From Crocinitomicaceae bacterium (lineage in GTDB: Bacteria; Bacteroidota; Bacteroidia; Flavobacteriales_D; Crocinitomicaceae), in assembly GCA_014762645.1 (NCBI GenBank), contig JABURP010000108.1, forward strand, positions 1 to 64,000: a stretch of 64,000 nt of DNA, written 5' to 3'. Below are positions 43,881-52,641 of this stretch, piece after piece. A program made the translations under genes and the position numbers. The notes below the pieces were generated by a model. That model searched no databases and was not told the DNA's origin. It worked only from the letters and a program-made list of their open reading frames with translations. Within the stretch, counting starts at the first letter, position 1. Every line of letters starts with the position of its first letter.

Positions 43881-44909
43881 ATGGATTACAACGAGGAAAA
43901 GTTCAAAGAGCATATCAAAGCTGTCGTTGAAGCCAGTCAAAGCACCGACGACACACTTGAGGAGCGACCCTTAACGTTAAAAGAGCTGAAAGAACTGGCC
44001 ATCAGTATGGGTTTGACTGAGGAACAGTGGAATGATTTACAAACGAAAGCGCATGAACACCTCAAAGCCGCAGATGACCATTTAAAGGCTAGAAACTTCA
44101 GAGAAGCAATTACTGAAGCGGAGAAAGCAACGGCGATAAATCCCTACATAGAGAATAGTAATGCGGTTCTGGCGAAGGCGTATATGATGCTTTGGCTGCA
44201 AACACACGAAGATCTTCACCGGGATAAAGCCGAATTTCATGCCCGCAGAGAATTGAAGGTCGATCCACGTGATCAAATTGCGGTAAATGTCCTCAGTACC
44301 ATTGACAAAAAAAGACGAATTCTTGCTGGTGATTCAAACAATAGAAAGCGTCTTTTGATTATTGTCGGGGTGGTTATTGTGGCCATTATCTTGGCAGTAA
44401 TTCTCTTTAACAGGGCTAGTGCTAAAAAGGAAGACGACCTGCAAACCACACAACTGACGCAGGAAAATCAGTTCATCAAAGATCAACTTATAGAAGCAGA
44501 AGAAGAAGTTATTTCCAAGTGGGACATGGTTCAGATTCAAATTGACCGAAGAAATAACCTTGTCCCTGACCTGTTGAGCGTTATAGGCTCTTCAGATGAA
44601 GACGCAACGGCATTAAATGAAAGCATAGAAAATCTTAAAGCTGAAATTGCACAAGCCGAGGGTGAAAGAAAATTCAAACTGATGAATGATCTGGATGCAA
44701 AGGTTCAGGAAATGAAGGAAATTGCTAACCAAAACCCGAATAGCGAAAATGTTAAAACACTCATGGTTCAAATTGAAGGATCAGAAAATCGCATAGCTTA
44801 CGAAAAGAAGTTATACAATGATGCTGTGAAAGAATACAACATTCTCGTTAAAAAGCATGGAGAAAAATTCCCGGAATATGAAATCAAGCCTTACTGGAGC
44901 AGTAACTAA
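43881..44909 (+). CDS. TPR-transmembrane-LemA fusion protein
   Basis: 342 residues. The N-terminal cytoplasmic part contains an EF-type helical segment and tetratricopeptide repeats (HLKARNFREAITEAEKATAI, about residues 60-135). One membrane helix follows (LLIIVGVVIVAIILAVILF, about 158-178). The C-terminal part is LemA-like: KWDMVQIQIDRRNNLVPDLL, GSENRIAYEKKLYNDAVKEY. LemA usually stands alone with its own N-terminal helix; here it is joined to a TPR part. The following gene encodes its usual TPM partner. ATG 43881 is preferred over a TTG 12 bases upstream. Confidence 0.75.
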   Translation: MDYNEEKFKEHIKAVVEASQSTDDTLEERPLTLKELKELAISMGLTEEQWNDLQTKAHEHLKAADDHLKARNFREAITEAEKATAINPYIENSNAVLAKAYMMLWLQTHEDLHRDKAEFHARRELKVDPRDQIAVNVLSTIDKKRRILAGDSNNRKRLLIIVGVVIVAIILAVILFNRASAKKEDDLQTTQLTQENQFIKDQLIEAEEEVISKWDMVQIQIDRRNNLVPDLLSVIGSSDEDATALNESIENLKAEIAQAEGERKFKLMNDLDAKVQEMKEIANQNPNSENVKTLMVQIEGSENRIAYEKKLYNDAVKEYNILVKKHGEKFPEYEIKPYWSSN

Positions 44910-46332
44910 GCTTAGTCTGTTCTTAATATTGTTGAGCCCGGTATTTACCTGGAGCCAGGATGAAGACTCAACCCTTGTTGATTCTTTGTTAGTTGAAGAA
45001 GAAATAACCAGCCCGTTTGCTTCTTATTTTGAGCCGTTAAGTGAAGAAGAAGTACAAAACGTAAAAGCCGGTTGGAATACGGCAGGTGTAGTAAACGCTG
45101 TTGAAGACGTTCCAAATAACCGCCTAACAACCGATAGTCGAGTATCTGACCCACATAACCTGCTATCTGCTGATGGTATTGACACACTGAACAGAATTAT
45201 CAAAATGGTTCAGGAGGATACAGACTTTGAGATTGCGGTTGTCATGTTAAATTCTATTGGAGATAATGATCCTCACATGTTTGCTACCGACTTGTTTAAC
45301 CACTGGGGTATTGGTGATGCCGAAACAGATAATGGCTTACTGATCATGGTGATCAACGATATTCACAAGGCATCTATTATTACAGGAAGAGGAACAGAAG
45401 CTTATATTACAGACGCACAAACTGCAGAAGTAAGGGAAACTGAAATGATACCTTTCTTTAAACAAGAAGACTATACCACTGGAGTCATCAGGGGCGTTCA
45501 GGTTTTTGCAGAAATGCTGTATGGTATACCACCGGAATACTTGCAAGAGTCGGACGATTATACTTATGAGTCAAATGATGACTACGCGTACGATTATTCT
45601 GCGTATGAAGAAGAAAGCGTACCATTTTTTCAACTTCCTTTAGTGAGATTTTACCTGAAAATTGCAGGAGTCCTAACAATTGCATGGCTCATCACACTAA
45701 TTGTTTGCTTCTTTATAAAGAATTTGCATAAACGCTATCATGCACTAAAATTTTGGACCTTGCTGGTATTTCCAATTGCATTTCCGGTTCCATTTTTGGG
45801 CTTATACTTCCTCAACAGGTACTTCATGAACAAATGGCGAAATACGGAACGCTTTAGCCCAAATTCAGGTGAGTTTATGATAAAACTGAGTGAATCTGAA
45901 GATGATGAGCATCTGAAGAAAGGTCAAATATCAGAAGAAGTGATTAAATCCATAGATTATGATGTATGGGTTACTCAGGATAGAACGGAGGTAATCATAT
46001 TGGCTTATAAAAGATGGTTTTCTAAATTTCGAAAATGCCCTAAGTGCAAGTATAAGACCTGGCACAAAGAATATGACCGGGTGATTAGTGCGGCAACGTA
46101 TTCAAGTTCAGGTACAGGTGAGCGTAAATACTCCTGTAAAAACTGTCATCATTCGAAAACCACACGTTATACCATTCCACGAAAGCAGAGGTCCAGCAGC
46201 AATTCTTCAGGAGGATACAGCTCTGGTGGTGGTTACAGCTCTGGTGGATCTTCTTACGGTGGAGGAAGTAGCGGAGGTTCATCATGGGGCGGAGGTTCGT
46301 CCGGAGGTGGTGGATCAACCGGAGGTTGGTAA
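44878..46332 (+). CDS. TPM-domain membrane protein with Gly/Ser-rich tail
   Basis: 484 residues from ATG 44878: signal peptide, a TPM (TLP18.3/Psb32/MOLO-1) domain (about 75-200; RVSDPHNLLSADGIDTLNRI, EDTDFEIAVVMLNS, GLLIMVINDIHKASIITGRG), then three membrane helices near 245-310. Next are zinc-ribbon-like CxxC pairs (FRKCPKCKYKTWH and YSCKNCHHSKTT), and a GSSGGSSWGGG-type tail ending GGW, usual in this family. Its start overlaps the LemA-type gene by 32 bases; LemA and TPM proteins are commonly adjacent. Possibly envelope quality control; the role is not defined. Confidence 0.85.
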   Translation: MKSSLTGAVTKLSLFLILLSPVFTWSQDEDSTLVDSLLVEEEITSPFASYFEPLSEEEVQNVKAGWNTAGVVNAVEDVPNNRLTTDSRVSDPHNLLSADGIDTLNRIIKMVQEDTDFEIAVVMLNSIGDNDPHMFATDLFNHWGIGDAETDNGLLIMVINDIHKASIITGRGTEAYITDAQTAEVRETEMIPFFKQEDYTTGVIRGVQVFAEMLYGIPPEYLQESDDYTYESNDDYAYDYSAYEEESVPFFQLPLVRFYLKIAGVLTIAWLITLIVCFFIKNLHKRYHALKFWTLLVFPIAFPVPFLGLYFLNRYFMNKWRNTERFSPNSGEFMIKLSESEDDEHLKKGQISEEVIKSIDYDVWVTQDRTEVIILAYKRWFSKFRKCPKCKYKTWHKEYDRVISAATYSSSGTGERKYSCKNCHHSKTTRYTIPRKQRSSSNSSGGYSSGGGYSSGGSSYGGGSSGGSSWGGGSSGGGGSTGGW

Positions 46333-46426
46333 AAACGCACCGTACAGCTATGAACCTTTTCATGAACGAATTGTTACTTGTGAACAAAGTTGTATTTACA
46401 GTCTAAGGTGAAAGAAAATTTGTAAT

Positions 46427-46434
46427 TAACTTTG
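46427..46434 (+). promoter_or_regulatory. -7 box of surE promoter
   Basis: TAACTTTG is a perfect TAnnTTTG match whose last base lies only four bases before the surE ATG. Initiation a few bases downstream would give a leaderless or near-leaderless mRNA. No clear -33 element is seen. Confidence 0.5.
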
Positions 46435-46438
46435 AGGC

Positions 46439-47209
46439 ATGAGCAAAAAGCCGTTGATTCTTGTTACCAATGATGATAGTATTGAAGCTAAAGGGATTGC
46501 TTCTCTTGTTGAAGCAGTTAAACCTTTAGGCGATATTGTGGTCATTGCTCCTGACACTGTTCAAAGTGGAAAAGGACATGCCATTACCATACATGACCCA
46601 CTCAGGTTGAAAAAATCAAACGTTTTTCCGGGAATTGAGGCATACACTTGCTCAGGAACTCCAGTAGATTGTGTGAAGCTGGGTATTTATGAGGTATTAA
46701 AAGAACGACCAACCTTGTTGGTGTCTGGAGTGAATCACGGATCAAATGCAGCTACTAACGTACTTTATTCAGGAACTATGTCTGCTGCAGTTGAAGGTGC
46801 TATTGAATCTATTCCCAGCATAGGATTTTCCCTATTGGATTATGATGCAGATGCAGATTTTGAAGCTTCAAAACTATATGCGCATAAAATTTCTGAAATG
46901 GTACTCAAATATCCACTTCAAAAGGGGGTTTGTCTCAACGTGAACATTCCTAAAGGGAAGATGGCAGATTTAGAGGGTATAAAGATCTGTCGTCAGGGAA
47001 GAGCCTACTGGGAAGATTCATTTGACAAAAGAAAAGATCCTTTTGGTGGAGAATATTACTGGTTAACCGGAGACTACACTTACACAGATAAAGGTGAGGA
47101 CACAGATCTCTGGGCTCTTTCACACAATTTTGTTTCAGTGGTGCCAACTCATTTTGACATGACGGCACATCACTTAATTTCGAATTTAAACGAAGAATGG
47201 GATATATAA
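46439..47209 (+). CDS. surE: 5'/3'-nucleotidase SurE
   Basis: 256 residues. A metal-dependent phosphatase acting on nucleoside 5'- and 3'-monophosphates, linked to stationary-phase survival. The N-terminal LVTNDDSIEAKGI holds the catalytic Asp pair (12-13), DTVQSGKGHAIT the conserved Ser, and SGVNHGSNAATNVLYSGTMS the Asn motif. Length and order are typical. The stop overlaps the start of the next gene by one base (TAATG). Confidence 0.95.
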   Translation: MSKKPLILVTNDDSIEAKGIASLVEAVKPLGDIVVIAPDTVQSGKGHAITIHDPLRLKKSNVFPGIEAYTCSGTPVDCVKLGIYEVLKERPTLLVSGVNHGSNAATNVLYSGTMSAAVEGAIESIPSIGFSLLDYDADADFEASKLYAHKISEMVLKYPLQKGVCLNVNIPKGKMADLEGIKICRQGRAYWEDSFDKRKDPFGGEYYWLTGDYTYTDKGEDTDLWALSHNFVSVVPTHFDMTAHHLISNLNEEWDI

Positions 47210-47517
47210 TGCAGGAGAAACTAGCAAAAATTGACAAGCTATTCATTGGAATTGTAACGGGATCACTATTGCCGATAGTTGGATTCCTTGTTTCCTTCCC
47301 AATTAAAACAAGAAGCAGTACAGTGACTTTTGATCAATACGTTGACCTGGCTTTGACGCAAAACCCAGAGCAAATGGACATTTTGATCTTCAGTTTGATC
47401 CCCAACCTGCTCTTATTCTATTTCACAAATTTCAGGTGGAAATTGAACAATTTTACCCAAGGTTTGGTTGGCGCAACCGTAGTAGGATTAATCGCCTTGA
47501 TCTTCCTCACCTCCTGA
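47209..47517 (+). CDS. small multi-helix membrane protein
   Basis: 102 residues with three hydrophobic helices (LFIGIVTGSLLPIVGFLVSF, ILIFSLIPNLLLFYFTNF, LVGATVVGLIALIFLTS). It is coupled to surE by a TAATG overlap. Its last 30 bases overlap the 3' end of the flippase gene on the opposite strand. No named family is recognised. Confidence 0.65.
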   Translation: MQEKLAKIDKLFIGIVTGSLLPIVGFLVSFPIKTRSSTVTFDQYVDLALTQNPEQMDILIFSLIPNLLLFYFTNFRWKLNNFTQGLVGATVVGLIALIFLTS

Positions 47518-48957
47518 TCGGATCAACAATTGCTTTATATCGGCAATTCTGAATAATCCCAGTACAACAGCTAACACTACGCTCAACAAAATAAATATCA
47601 TCATTTGTTGTAATGCCGTAATTCCTAAATCCACAAGCTGAGCACCCAGTAACAGACCTATGATGATGGCAGGAAAAATTAGAATTCGCCAGAGGAGGTT
47701 GATGTTGATTTTCATTCTAAAGATGGCATAAACCAATACCATTTGAATCAGTGCGGTGACAATTTGGGTGATCAAAGTTGCCAACGCAGCTCCTTCTGCC
47801 TTCATGCTTTGAATAAGTATGAAATTGAGTATTATGTTGAGTACTACTCCGAAAACTGCCATTAGATTGAGATGTCGTAAACTGCCATTAGCAGTAAGCA
47901 AGGTTCCAAAAACATACGTCACGGAAACCGGAATAAAACTGAGAATGAGGAATCCAAAGGTAATGCCTGATGCTTCTGTAACGCCAGGATACCTCAGCTG
48001 CATTAGCTCATGCTGATACCAAAAGCCAAAAATTCCTGTGATCATACTCACCACTATGAGTATTCTGAATGCCAGCTCCATCATTTCCCGTACATTTTCC
48101 TTTTGCTTTATTAATCTTGAAAAAATGGGCAATAACAATCCTGCAAACAACAAGGCAAACATGTTAACAGCATCCAGAATTCGAAATCCTTGTGCATAAA
48201 CACCTGACTGTACATTGCCGTCGGGCAAAAGCCGTTCAAGCATCACTGCATCCACCCGGTTGTACATCATCATTAAAAAGATCAATAAGGCGTACGGAAA
48301 ACTTTTCTTTAAAACTGCACGTGAGAATGTTCGCTTGATCTCCAAACGCATCCTCCCTACTTTATTGCTCAAAATCCCTAGTGAAATTAAAGCCGATAAC
48401 CCATAAGCCAAGGTTTGTGCATACACGAACCATTCAATGCGAAACGTATCACCCATGAGGTTCGTCCACAGTAATACTGAACAGAAAACAATCAATAAAC
48501 TCCTGTCCAGTATTGATATTACTGCATCTGTTTTAAATAAATGCAATCCGGCAAAGTTTGAACGTGAAAACTGTATAATCGCAACCAGAAATTGATTAAC
48601 CATCAGTATACTCAACAAATAAAATTCATACTGTGAATAGCCCACCAACAGTCCGGACAGGAGGGTAAAAGTGGCATACAGAATAAACAGAGAGAGTCGT
48701 AGGGATAATATTTTAAAAAAGTGCTTTTGTAATAACTGGGGATGCTGCGCAATATTTCGTGTATTGTAATTGGTTATTCCCAGGTCGAGAAGAATATTGA
48801 GTAAGAACGAAAAATTAAGGAGGGAGAAGTAATTACCATACACCTCTTCCCCTACTCTTATCTGCACTTCTGCATCAATTCCAAGGATATAGAATGGCTT
48901 AACCAGAAGGTTGAGCAAAACGATTAATGATAAACTGGTAAGAAATTTGCGTTGCAT
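47488..48957 (-). CDS. oligosaccharide flippase family protein (MATE/Wzx-like)
   Basis: 489 residues with about 14 transmembrane helices and scattered Arg/Lys in cytoplasmic loops. The early YFSLLNFSFLLNILLDLGIT and IAQHPQLLQKHFFKILSLRLS, and the late MAVFGVVLNIILNFILI, are typical of Wzx flippases of the MOP superfamily, which move lipid-linked saccharides across the inner membrane. The ATG at 48957 is chosen; an upstream start would add a polar leader. No glycosyltransferases are adjacent, so its substrate is unknown. Confidence 0.8.
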   Translation of the reverse strand: MQRKFLTSLSLIVLLNLLVKPFYILGIDAEVQIRVGEEVYGNYFSLLNFSFLLNILLDLGITNYNTRNIAQHPQLLQKHFFKILSLRLSLFILYATFTLLSGLLVGYSQYEFYLLSILMVNQFLVAIIQFSRSNFAGLHLFKTDAVISILDRSLLIVFCSVLLWTNLMGDTFRIEWFVYAQTLAYGLSALISLGILSNKVGRMRLEIKRTFSRAVLKKSFPYALLIFLMMMYNRVDAVMLERLLPDGNVQSGVYAQGFRILDAVNMFALLFAGLLLPIFSRLIKQKENVREMMELAFRILIVVSMITGIFGFWYQHELMQLRYPGVTEASGITFGFLILSFIPVSVTYVFGTLLTANGSLRHLNLMAVFGVVLNIILNFILIQSMKAEGAALATLITQIVTALIQMVLVYAIFRMKININLLWRILIFPAIIIGLLLGAQLVDLGITALQQMMIFILLSVVLAVVLGLFRIADIKQLLIRSGGEEDQGD

Positions 48958-49031
48958 AAAGCAGTATTCCTTTAAAAATACGTAGAAACCGTATTTTTGT
49001 TTTAAGTGGATTTTACTATGTTTAACCAGGA

Positions 49032-49685
49032 ATGATAAGGACACAGCACATATTATTTTTGTTTTTTGTATTCAATGCGTTGATCAGCAGTGCAGACTCG
49101 CCTCTGACCGATACGCCTTTTTGGTTAGCGTATGAAGACGATAAAAATGTGAGTTATGCGAGAGAGAACGGGCTGGATAAGAAAGTACTTAAGCTTTTAA
49201 CCGGTAAAAAATTGACCTGTGACGTCAAGCTGGCCATTATCAATTCTTTTGGATGGGAATCTGGCTACACGCAAACTTTTGAAGATTATTTACTTGAAAA
49301 AAGAAAGGGCCTGGACAGGGAAGTATTCAAATACCTTAAAAGTGATAGCCAGGAAATGCCTGAAGAAACAGAACAAACTGAATTATTGACCACAGACGAT
49401 TTGGTGTGTTGGTCGTATTTAAGGGCAATGGACAACTATCAAAGTCCTCAACACTCTATGAAAGGCGCATTTTTAGCTTACTGGAGAGACACTACCAACA
49501 TGAGCGCAGGAGTGGTATGGTGCCTTGTAGTTTCTCAAATGGCTCTGATGGCAGATTGGTGTAAGATTTACGAAAGTGCGCAAACCTTTATCGTTGAACC
49601 GGAATATCAATCAAATGTGTTCAAAGACGAAGCTGTGACCATCATAATGGAATACATGAATTTGTACAAGCAGGATTGTGAGTAA
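49032..49685 (+). CDS. secreted protein of unknown function
   Basis: 217 residues with signal peptide (MIRTQHILFLFFVFNALISSA). The mature protein is helical and contains four to five Cys and many Trp (VSYARENGLDKKVLKLLTGK, LVCWSYLRAMDNYQSPQHSM, GVVWCLVVSQMALMADWCKI). No family is recognised. The last 33 bases (49653-49685, encoding YMNLYKQDCE and the stop) recur exactly at 51160-51192 as part of a truncated paralog, implying a former second copy. Confidence 0.6.
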   Translation: MIRTQHILFLFFVFNALISSADSPLTDTPFWLAYEDDKNVSYARENGLDKKVLKLLTGKKLTCDVKLAIINSFGWESGYTQTFEDYLLEKRKGLDREVFKYLKSDSQEMPEETEQTELLTTDDLVCWSYLRAMDNYQSPQHSMKGAFLAYWRDTTNMSAGVVWCLVVSQMALMADWCKIYESAQTFIVEPEYQSNVFKDEAVTIIMEYMNLYKQDCE

Positions 49686-49736
49686 ATCAATGATATTCCA
49701 TTAGTTATAAGCGAAACACCTATTTTAATAGAAAAA

Positions 49737-51005
49737 CTATTCCTTCACCACCTGAGCTCTGTATCTTCCTTTATTGGTTTCAACTACCATCAAATAAGTT
49801 CCTACTGGCCATTCTGAGATATCCAGGTTTATGGTATGTCCAGTTAGCTGCTGTGAAAGAACTTCACGTCCATCTAAAGAATATACCCGAACAGCATGTA
49901 ATTCATGTTCGTCGGCATCTAAACAAAGGACGTTTTGAGCCGGGTTAGGGTAAATTCCTACGTTAATCCCTTTTTCTTCCTCAACAGAAAGGTCATACGG
50001 CCAAAAATAGACTTCTTGTTGATTAACCCCACCGGCATTCGTGGTTTTGTAAATACCGTCACCGCTTACTGCAAAACCCAGGGTATCATTCACAAAATAA
50101 ATTTCGCGGAAAGCCTTAGACATACCCGTTCCCAAATCATCAATTTCTGTTTTGAACCAGGTATCTCCGCCATCTGTGGTACGCAAAGTTCCCCAAAATC
50201 CGCCTACCATAAAACCGGTTGTGTCGTTGACAAAAACAATATCTTCCAGGGTTCCTCCCATTTCATACGCTACCCAACTTTGGCCAAAATCTTCTGTATA
50301 GGAGTATAAACCTGCTGAGCCTGAACCCATTTTATTTCCTATGATAATGATCTTTCCATTTAGGTTTAAAGAATTTCTAAAGGAATAGGTGCCATAATTT
50401 AAGGGATCATAAACGCTGCTCCATTTTAATGAATCTACATTTAGTACCTGCCAAGCACCAGCACACGACGTTATTTGACCATTATAGGAGTTAAAGTGCC
50501 GAACTCCCCATAAATTTACATCTTGCACCCAGGATAATCCACCATCAGTGGTCAAAAGCCCTCCGGCTCCTCCATCAGCCCAACCCACATAACCAGTATC
50601 GTTGTTCAGAAACAATATATCGACATCTGCAATCGTATTTGTATAAACTTCACCGGTATCAATTTGAAACCAATTTTCACCGCCGTCAAGAGTTTTAAAC
50701 AATTTCCAGGTACATGCCATATACCCAACCGAGTCAGACGGAAATGTAATACTGTACGGATTACCCGGTACCCCTGTTGTGATATCAGCAATTCTCGTTG
50801 TATCCCAGGAGTTACCTCCGTCAAGTGTTCTGATAACAGTAGATAATCCGTCAAACTTCCCAACTACAAATCCGGTATCTTTGTTAATGAAATGCAGGTT
50901 CTTGAAACTATTGGACATATAATCCACCGGTGGTGATATTATTTCCCACTGCCCCAAGCCCGTGAAGGGGAGAAAAAAAACTAATATGGCCAATACTTTA
51001 TTCAC
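49737..51005 (-). CDS. YCF48/BNR-repeat protein with T9SS type A sorting domain
   Basis: 422 residues. GTG start; signal peptide MNKVLAILVFFLPFTGLG. Repeats of the type DGGxSW or DGGENW, each after V(I/F)RTLD or LFKTLD, recur (VIRTLDGGNSWDTTRI, LFKTLDGGENWFQID, TLRTTDGGDTWFKTE). They form a beta-propeller like YCF48/photosystem II assembly-factor or sialidase BNR proteins. The sorting domain begins IYPNPAQNVLCLDA and ends YLMVVETNKGRYRAQVVKE. It is probably displayed on the surface. One base separates its start from the stop of a T9SS fragment upstream. Confidence 0.8.
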   Translation of the reverse strand: MNKVLAILVFFLPFTGLGQWEIISPPVDYMSNSFKNLHFINKDTGFVVGKFDGLSTVIRTLDGGNSWDTTRIADITTGVPGNPYSITFPSDSVGYMACTWKLFKTLDGGENWFQIDTGEVYTNTIADVDILFLNNDTGYVGWADGGAGGLLTTDGGLSWVQDVNLWGVRHFNSYNGQITSCAGAWQVLNVDSLKWSSVYDPLNYGTYSFRNSLNLNGKIIIIGNKMGSGSAGLYSYTEDFGQSWVAYEMGGTLEDIVFVNDTTGFMVGGFWGTLRTTDGGDTWFKTEIDDLGTGMSKAFREIYFVNDTLGFAVSGDGIYKTTNAGGVNQQEVYFWPYDLSVEEEKGINVGIYPNPAQNVLCLDADEHELHAVRVYSLDGREVLSQQLTGHTINLDISEWPVGTYLMVVETNKGRYRAQVVKE

Positions 51006-51006
51006 G

Positions 51007-51129
51007 CTATGTCCTCACCAATTTTGAAACAAATACCTGATCACCTGCATACAACTTAATAATGTATGTTCCTGATGCCAAGGTACTGATATTAACGAAA
51101 TTACTGGTTATTTGGTTGAGAATATTAGC
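51007..51129 (-). pseudogene. truncated T9SS protein: 3' end only
   Basis: Minus-strand codons here spell NILNQITSNFVNISTLASGT then YIIKLYAGDQVFVSKLVRT and TAG at 51009-51007. That is the last 40 residues or so of a type A sorting domain. The frame is closed upstream by a TAG at about 51132, and no signal peptide or start is present. It is the tail of a gene whose 5' part was deleted. Confidence 0.7.
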
Positions 51130-51135
51130 CTAATA

Positions 51136-51192
51136 GAAATTCTCGGCATCATGTTGCAGTACATGAATTTGTACAAGCAGGATTGTGAGTAA
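51136..51192 (+). pseudogene. truncated paralog of the gene at 49032-49685: 3' end only
   Basis: Codons from 51136 give EILGIMLQYMNLYKQDCE and TAA. The final 33 bases are identical to the 3' end of 49032-49685, and the residues before them follow its pattern. No 5' part exists. Together with the fragment at 51007-51129 it marks a deletion junction near 51130-51135. The rest of the gap, 51193-51378, has no gene or obvious signal. Confidence 0.7.
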
Positions 51193-51378
51193 CTTGATTG
51201 GGTAACGCCTGCTATTGTAGTTTATCAACCTTGTTAGATATCTATCTTATCATAAAAATATATAGAAAGGACGGTTTTGCGTATTTTGCACCTGCTCCTA
51301 AAATTCCTTAAATTCACCCTTTACCTGGTTGAAAATTAAACCAATGGGGGTAATACATGTCCTATTATCACGTATATT

Positions 51379-52581
51379 ATGAAAATCTTCTTCTTACTAC
51401 TTTTACTTAGTCCAACTTTGAGCATCTCGCAGAACTTACTGTTTAGCTCGGGATTTGAAGACACTGTTCAATTGTATCCTCCGGTTGCAAGCGGTGGACA
51501 ATGGTACCAATATTTCTCTGGAACAGATCTCTCCACTGGTTATCAATGGCCGAATGATTTACCCACACAGACTCCGCTAGATGCTTACTGGACCTTTAAA
51601 GTTCCCGACACCGTCTTGTTATCTGACTATGCAAAAGTTGAACTGGACAGCAACGTTACACATAGTGGTGCTAAATCATTATACATGGAGGTTAGTGACT
51701 ACAATAACGGTAATTTTGGTAATTCAATGGCAGGTTGGGTTAGGTGCGAATACCGCCTAAATCTAGATACCAATCTGCGCCAGGCATATATCAGTTATTG
51801 GATGAAGGTGCAGCCTAACTTTTATACTATTATGCCCTTCGGTACAAATCGTTGGAGAATAATGATGGAATGGTTTGAAACTGGACAATCTGGCTCCGAT
51901 TATAGGTGGGGTTTATCACCTAGAGTGAGTTCATTGGCATCTGACAGCAGCTCAGCTTATTGGCTTTTTTTTCAGAATTATCAGGTTGGTTCAGGTGCAG
52001 CTGCCAGTTTCATTGATGATACATCATATTACCATCAAGATGTAGTTTCAACAAATGATTGGTTCAAAGTAGAAGTTTATTGGAATCAGGCGCCGGATAG
52101 TACCGGAAGGATTCTTGCGGCAATTAACGGACAAACTATTTTTGATGAATATGGTAGAAATATGAACGATACAACGCCGTCTGTACTCAGTAATTGGCAA
52201 ATATTCAAGCTCTATGTTGATGAACCTTCTATGGATGATGGTACCGTATTTCAATGGATAGATGATGTCGAAATATGGGACAGTATTCCGAATGGCGCAT
52301 TTCTATCAACAAATTCGAATACGAATGCTGGCAAAGTAGAAGAGCTGAACGTCTTTCCAAACCCGTCACATGGTAAGTACAGGATAAAATCATCCTGGAC
52401 GATTGATCCTTCAAATGACAAACTCCGGATAATGAGCATAGATGGACAGGATGTTAAAGCTAAAATTCGATATTTCAACAATTATCTGGAAATAGAAATA
52501 CCAAATGCCCAAAAGGGATTGTATCTTTTACAAGTTGAACACGAAGGGCTGATCTATTATTCCAGACTATTGTGTAATTGA
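51379..52581 (+). CDS. secreted jelly-roll protein with T9SS sorting domain
   Basis: 400 residues: signal peptide 1-17; a concanavalin/polysaccharide-lyase-like beta sandwich (about 20-305) with LFSSGFEDTVQLYPP, LRQAYISYWMKVQPNFY, WFKVEVYWNQAPDSTG, NGQTIFDEYGRNM and FQWIDDVEIWDS. The domain is reminiscent of the heparin-lyase fold at 4735-5589, though sequence similarity is low. The type A sorting domain starts VFPNPSHGKYRIKS and ends GLYLLQVEHEGLIYYSRLL. Function: glycan binding or cleavage is possible but unproven. Confidence 0.7.
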   Translation: MKIFFLLLLLSPTLSISQNLLFSSGFEDTVQLYPPVASGGQWYQYFSGTDLSTGYQWPNDLPTQTPLDAYWTFKVPDTVLLSDYAKVELDSNVTHSGAKSLYMEVSDYNNGNFGNSMAGWVRCEYRLNLDTNLRQAYISYWMKVQPNFYTIMPFGTNRWRIMMEWFETGQSGSDYRWGLSPRVSSLASDSSSAYWLFFQNYQVGSGAAASFIDDTSYYHQDVVSTNDWFKVEVYWNQAPDSTGRILAAINGQTIFDEYGRNMNDTTPSVLSNWQIFKLYVDEPSMDDGTVFQWIDDVEIWDSIPNGAFLSTNSNTNAGKVEELNVFPNPSHGKYRIKSSWTIDPSNDKLRIMSIDGQDVKAKIRYFNNYLEIEIPNAQKGLYLLQVEHEGLIYYSRLLCN

Positions 52582-52584
52582 AAT

Positions 52585-52607
52585 TTTAATTCCCGACAAG
52601 AATTAAA
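52585..52607. terminator. AT-rich hairpin between convergent genes
   Basis: TTTAATTC (52585-52592) and GAATTAAA (52600-52607) form a perfect eight-base stem with a seven-base loop, four bases after the stop of the jelly-roll gene. It lacks a G+C-rich stem and T-run, so termination is uncertain. Confidence 0.35.
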
Positions 52608-52641
52608 CGCACAAGCATAGAAATTTGCTTTTGAGTATACC

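Noticed and set aside
46085..46411. Open frames on both strands over the Gly/Ser repeat tail of the TPM protein.
   Set aside because: They are mirrors of the low-complexity GGA/TCC codon pattern of the real gene.
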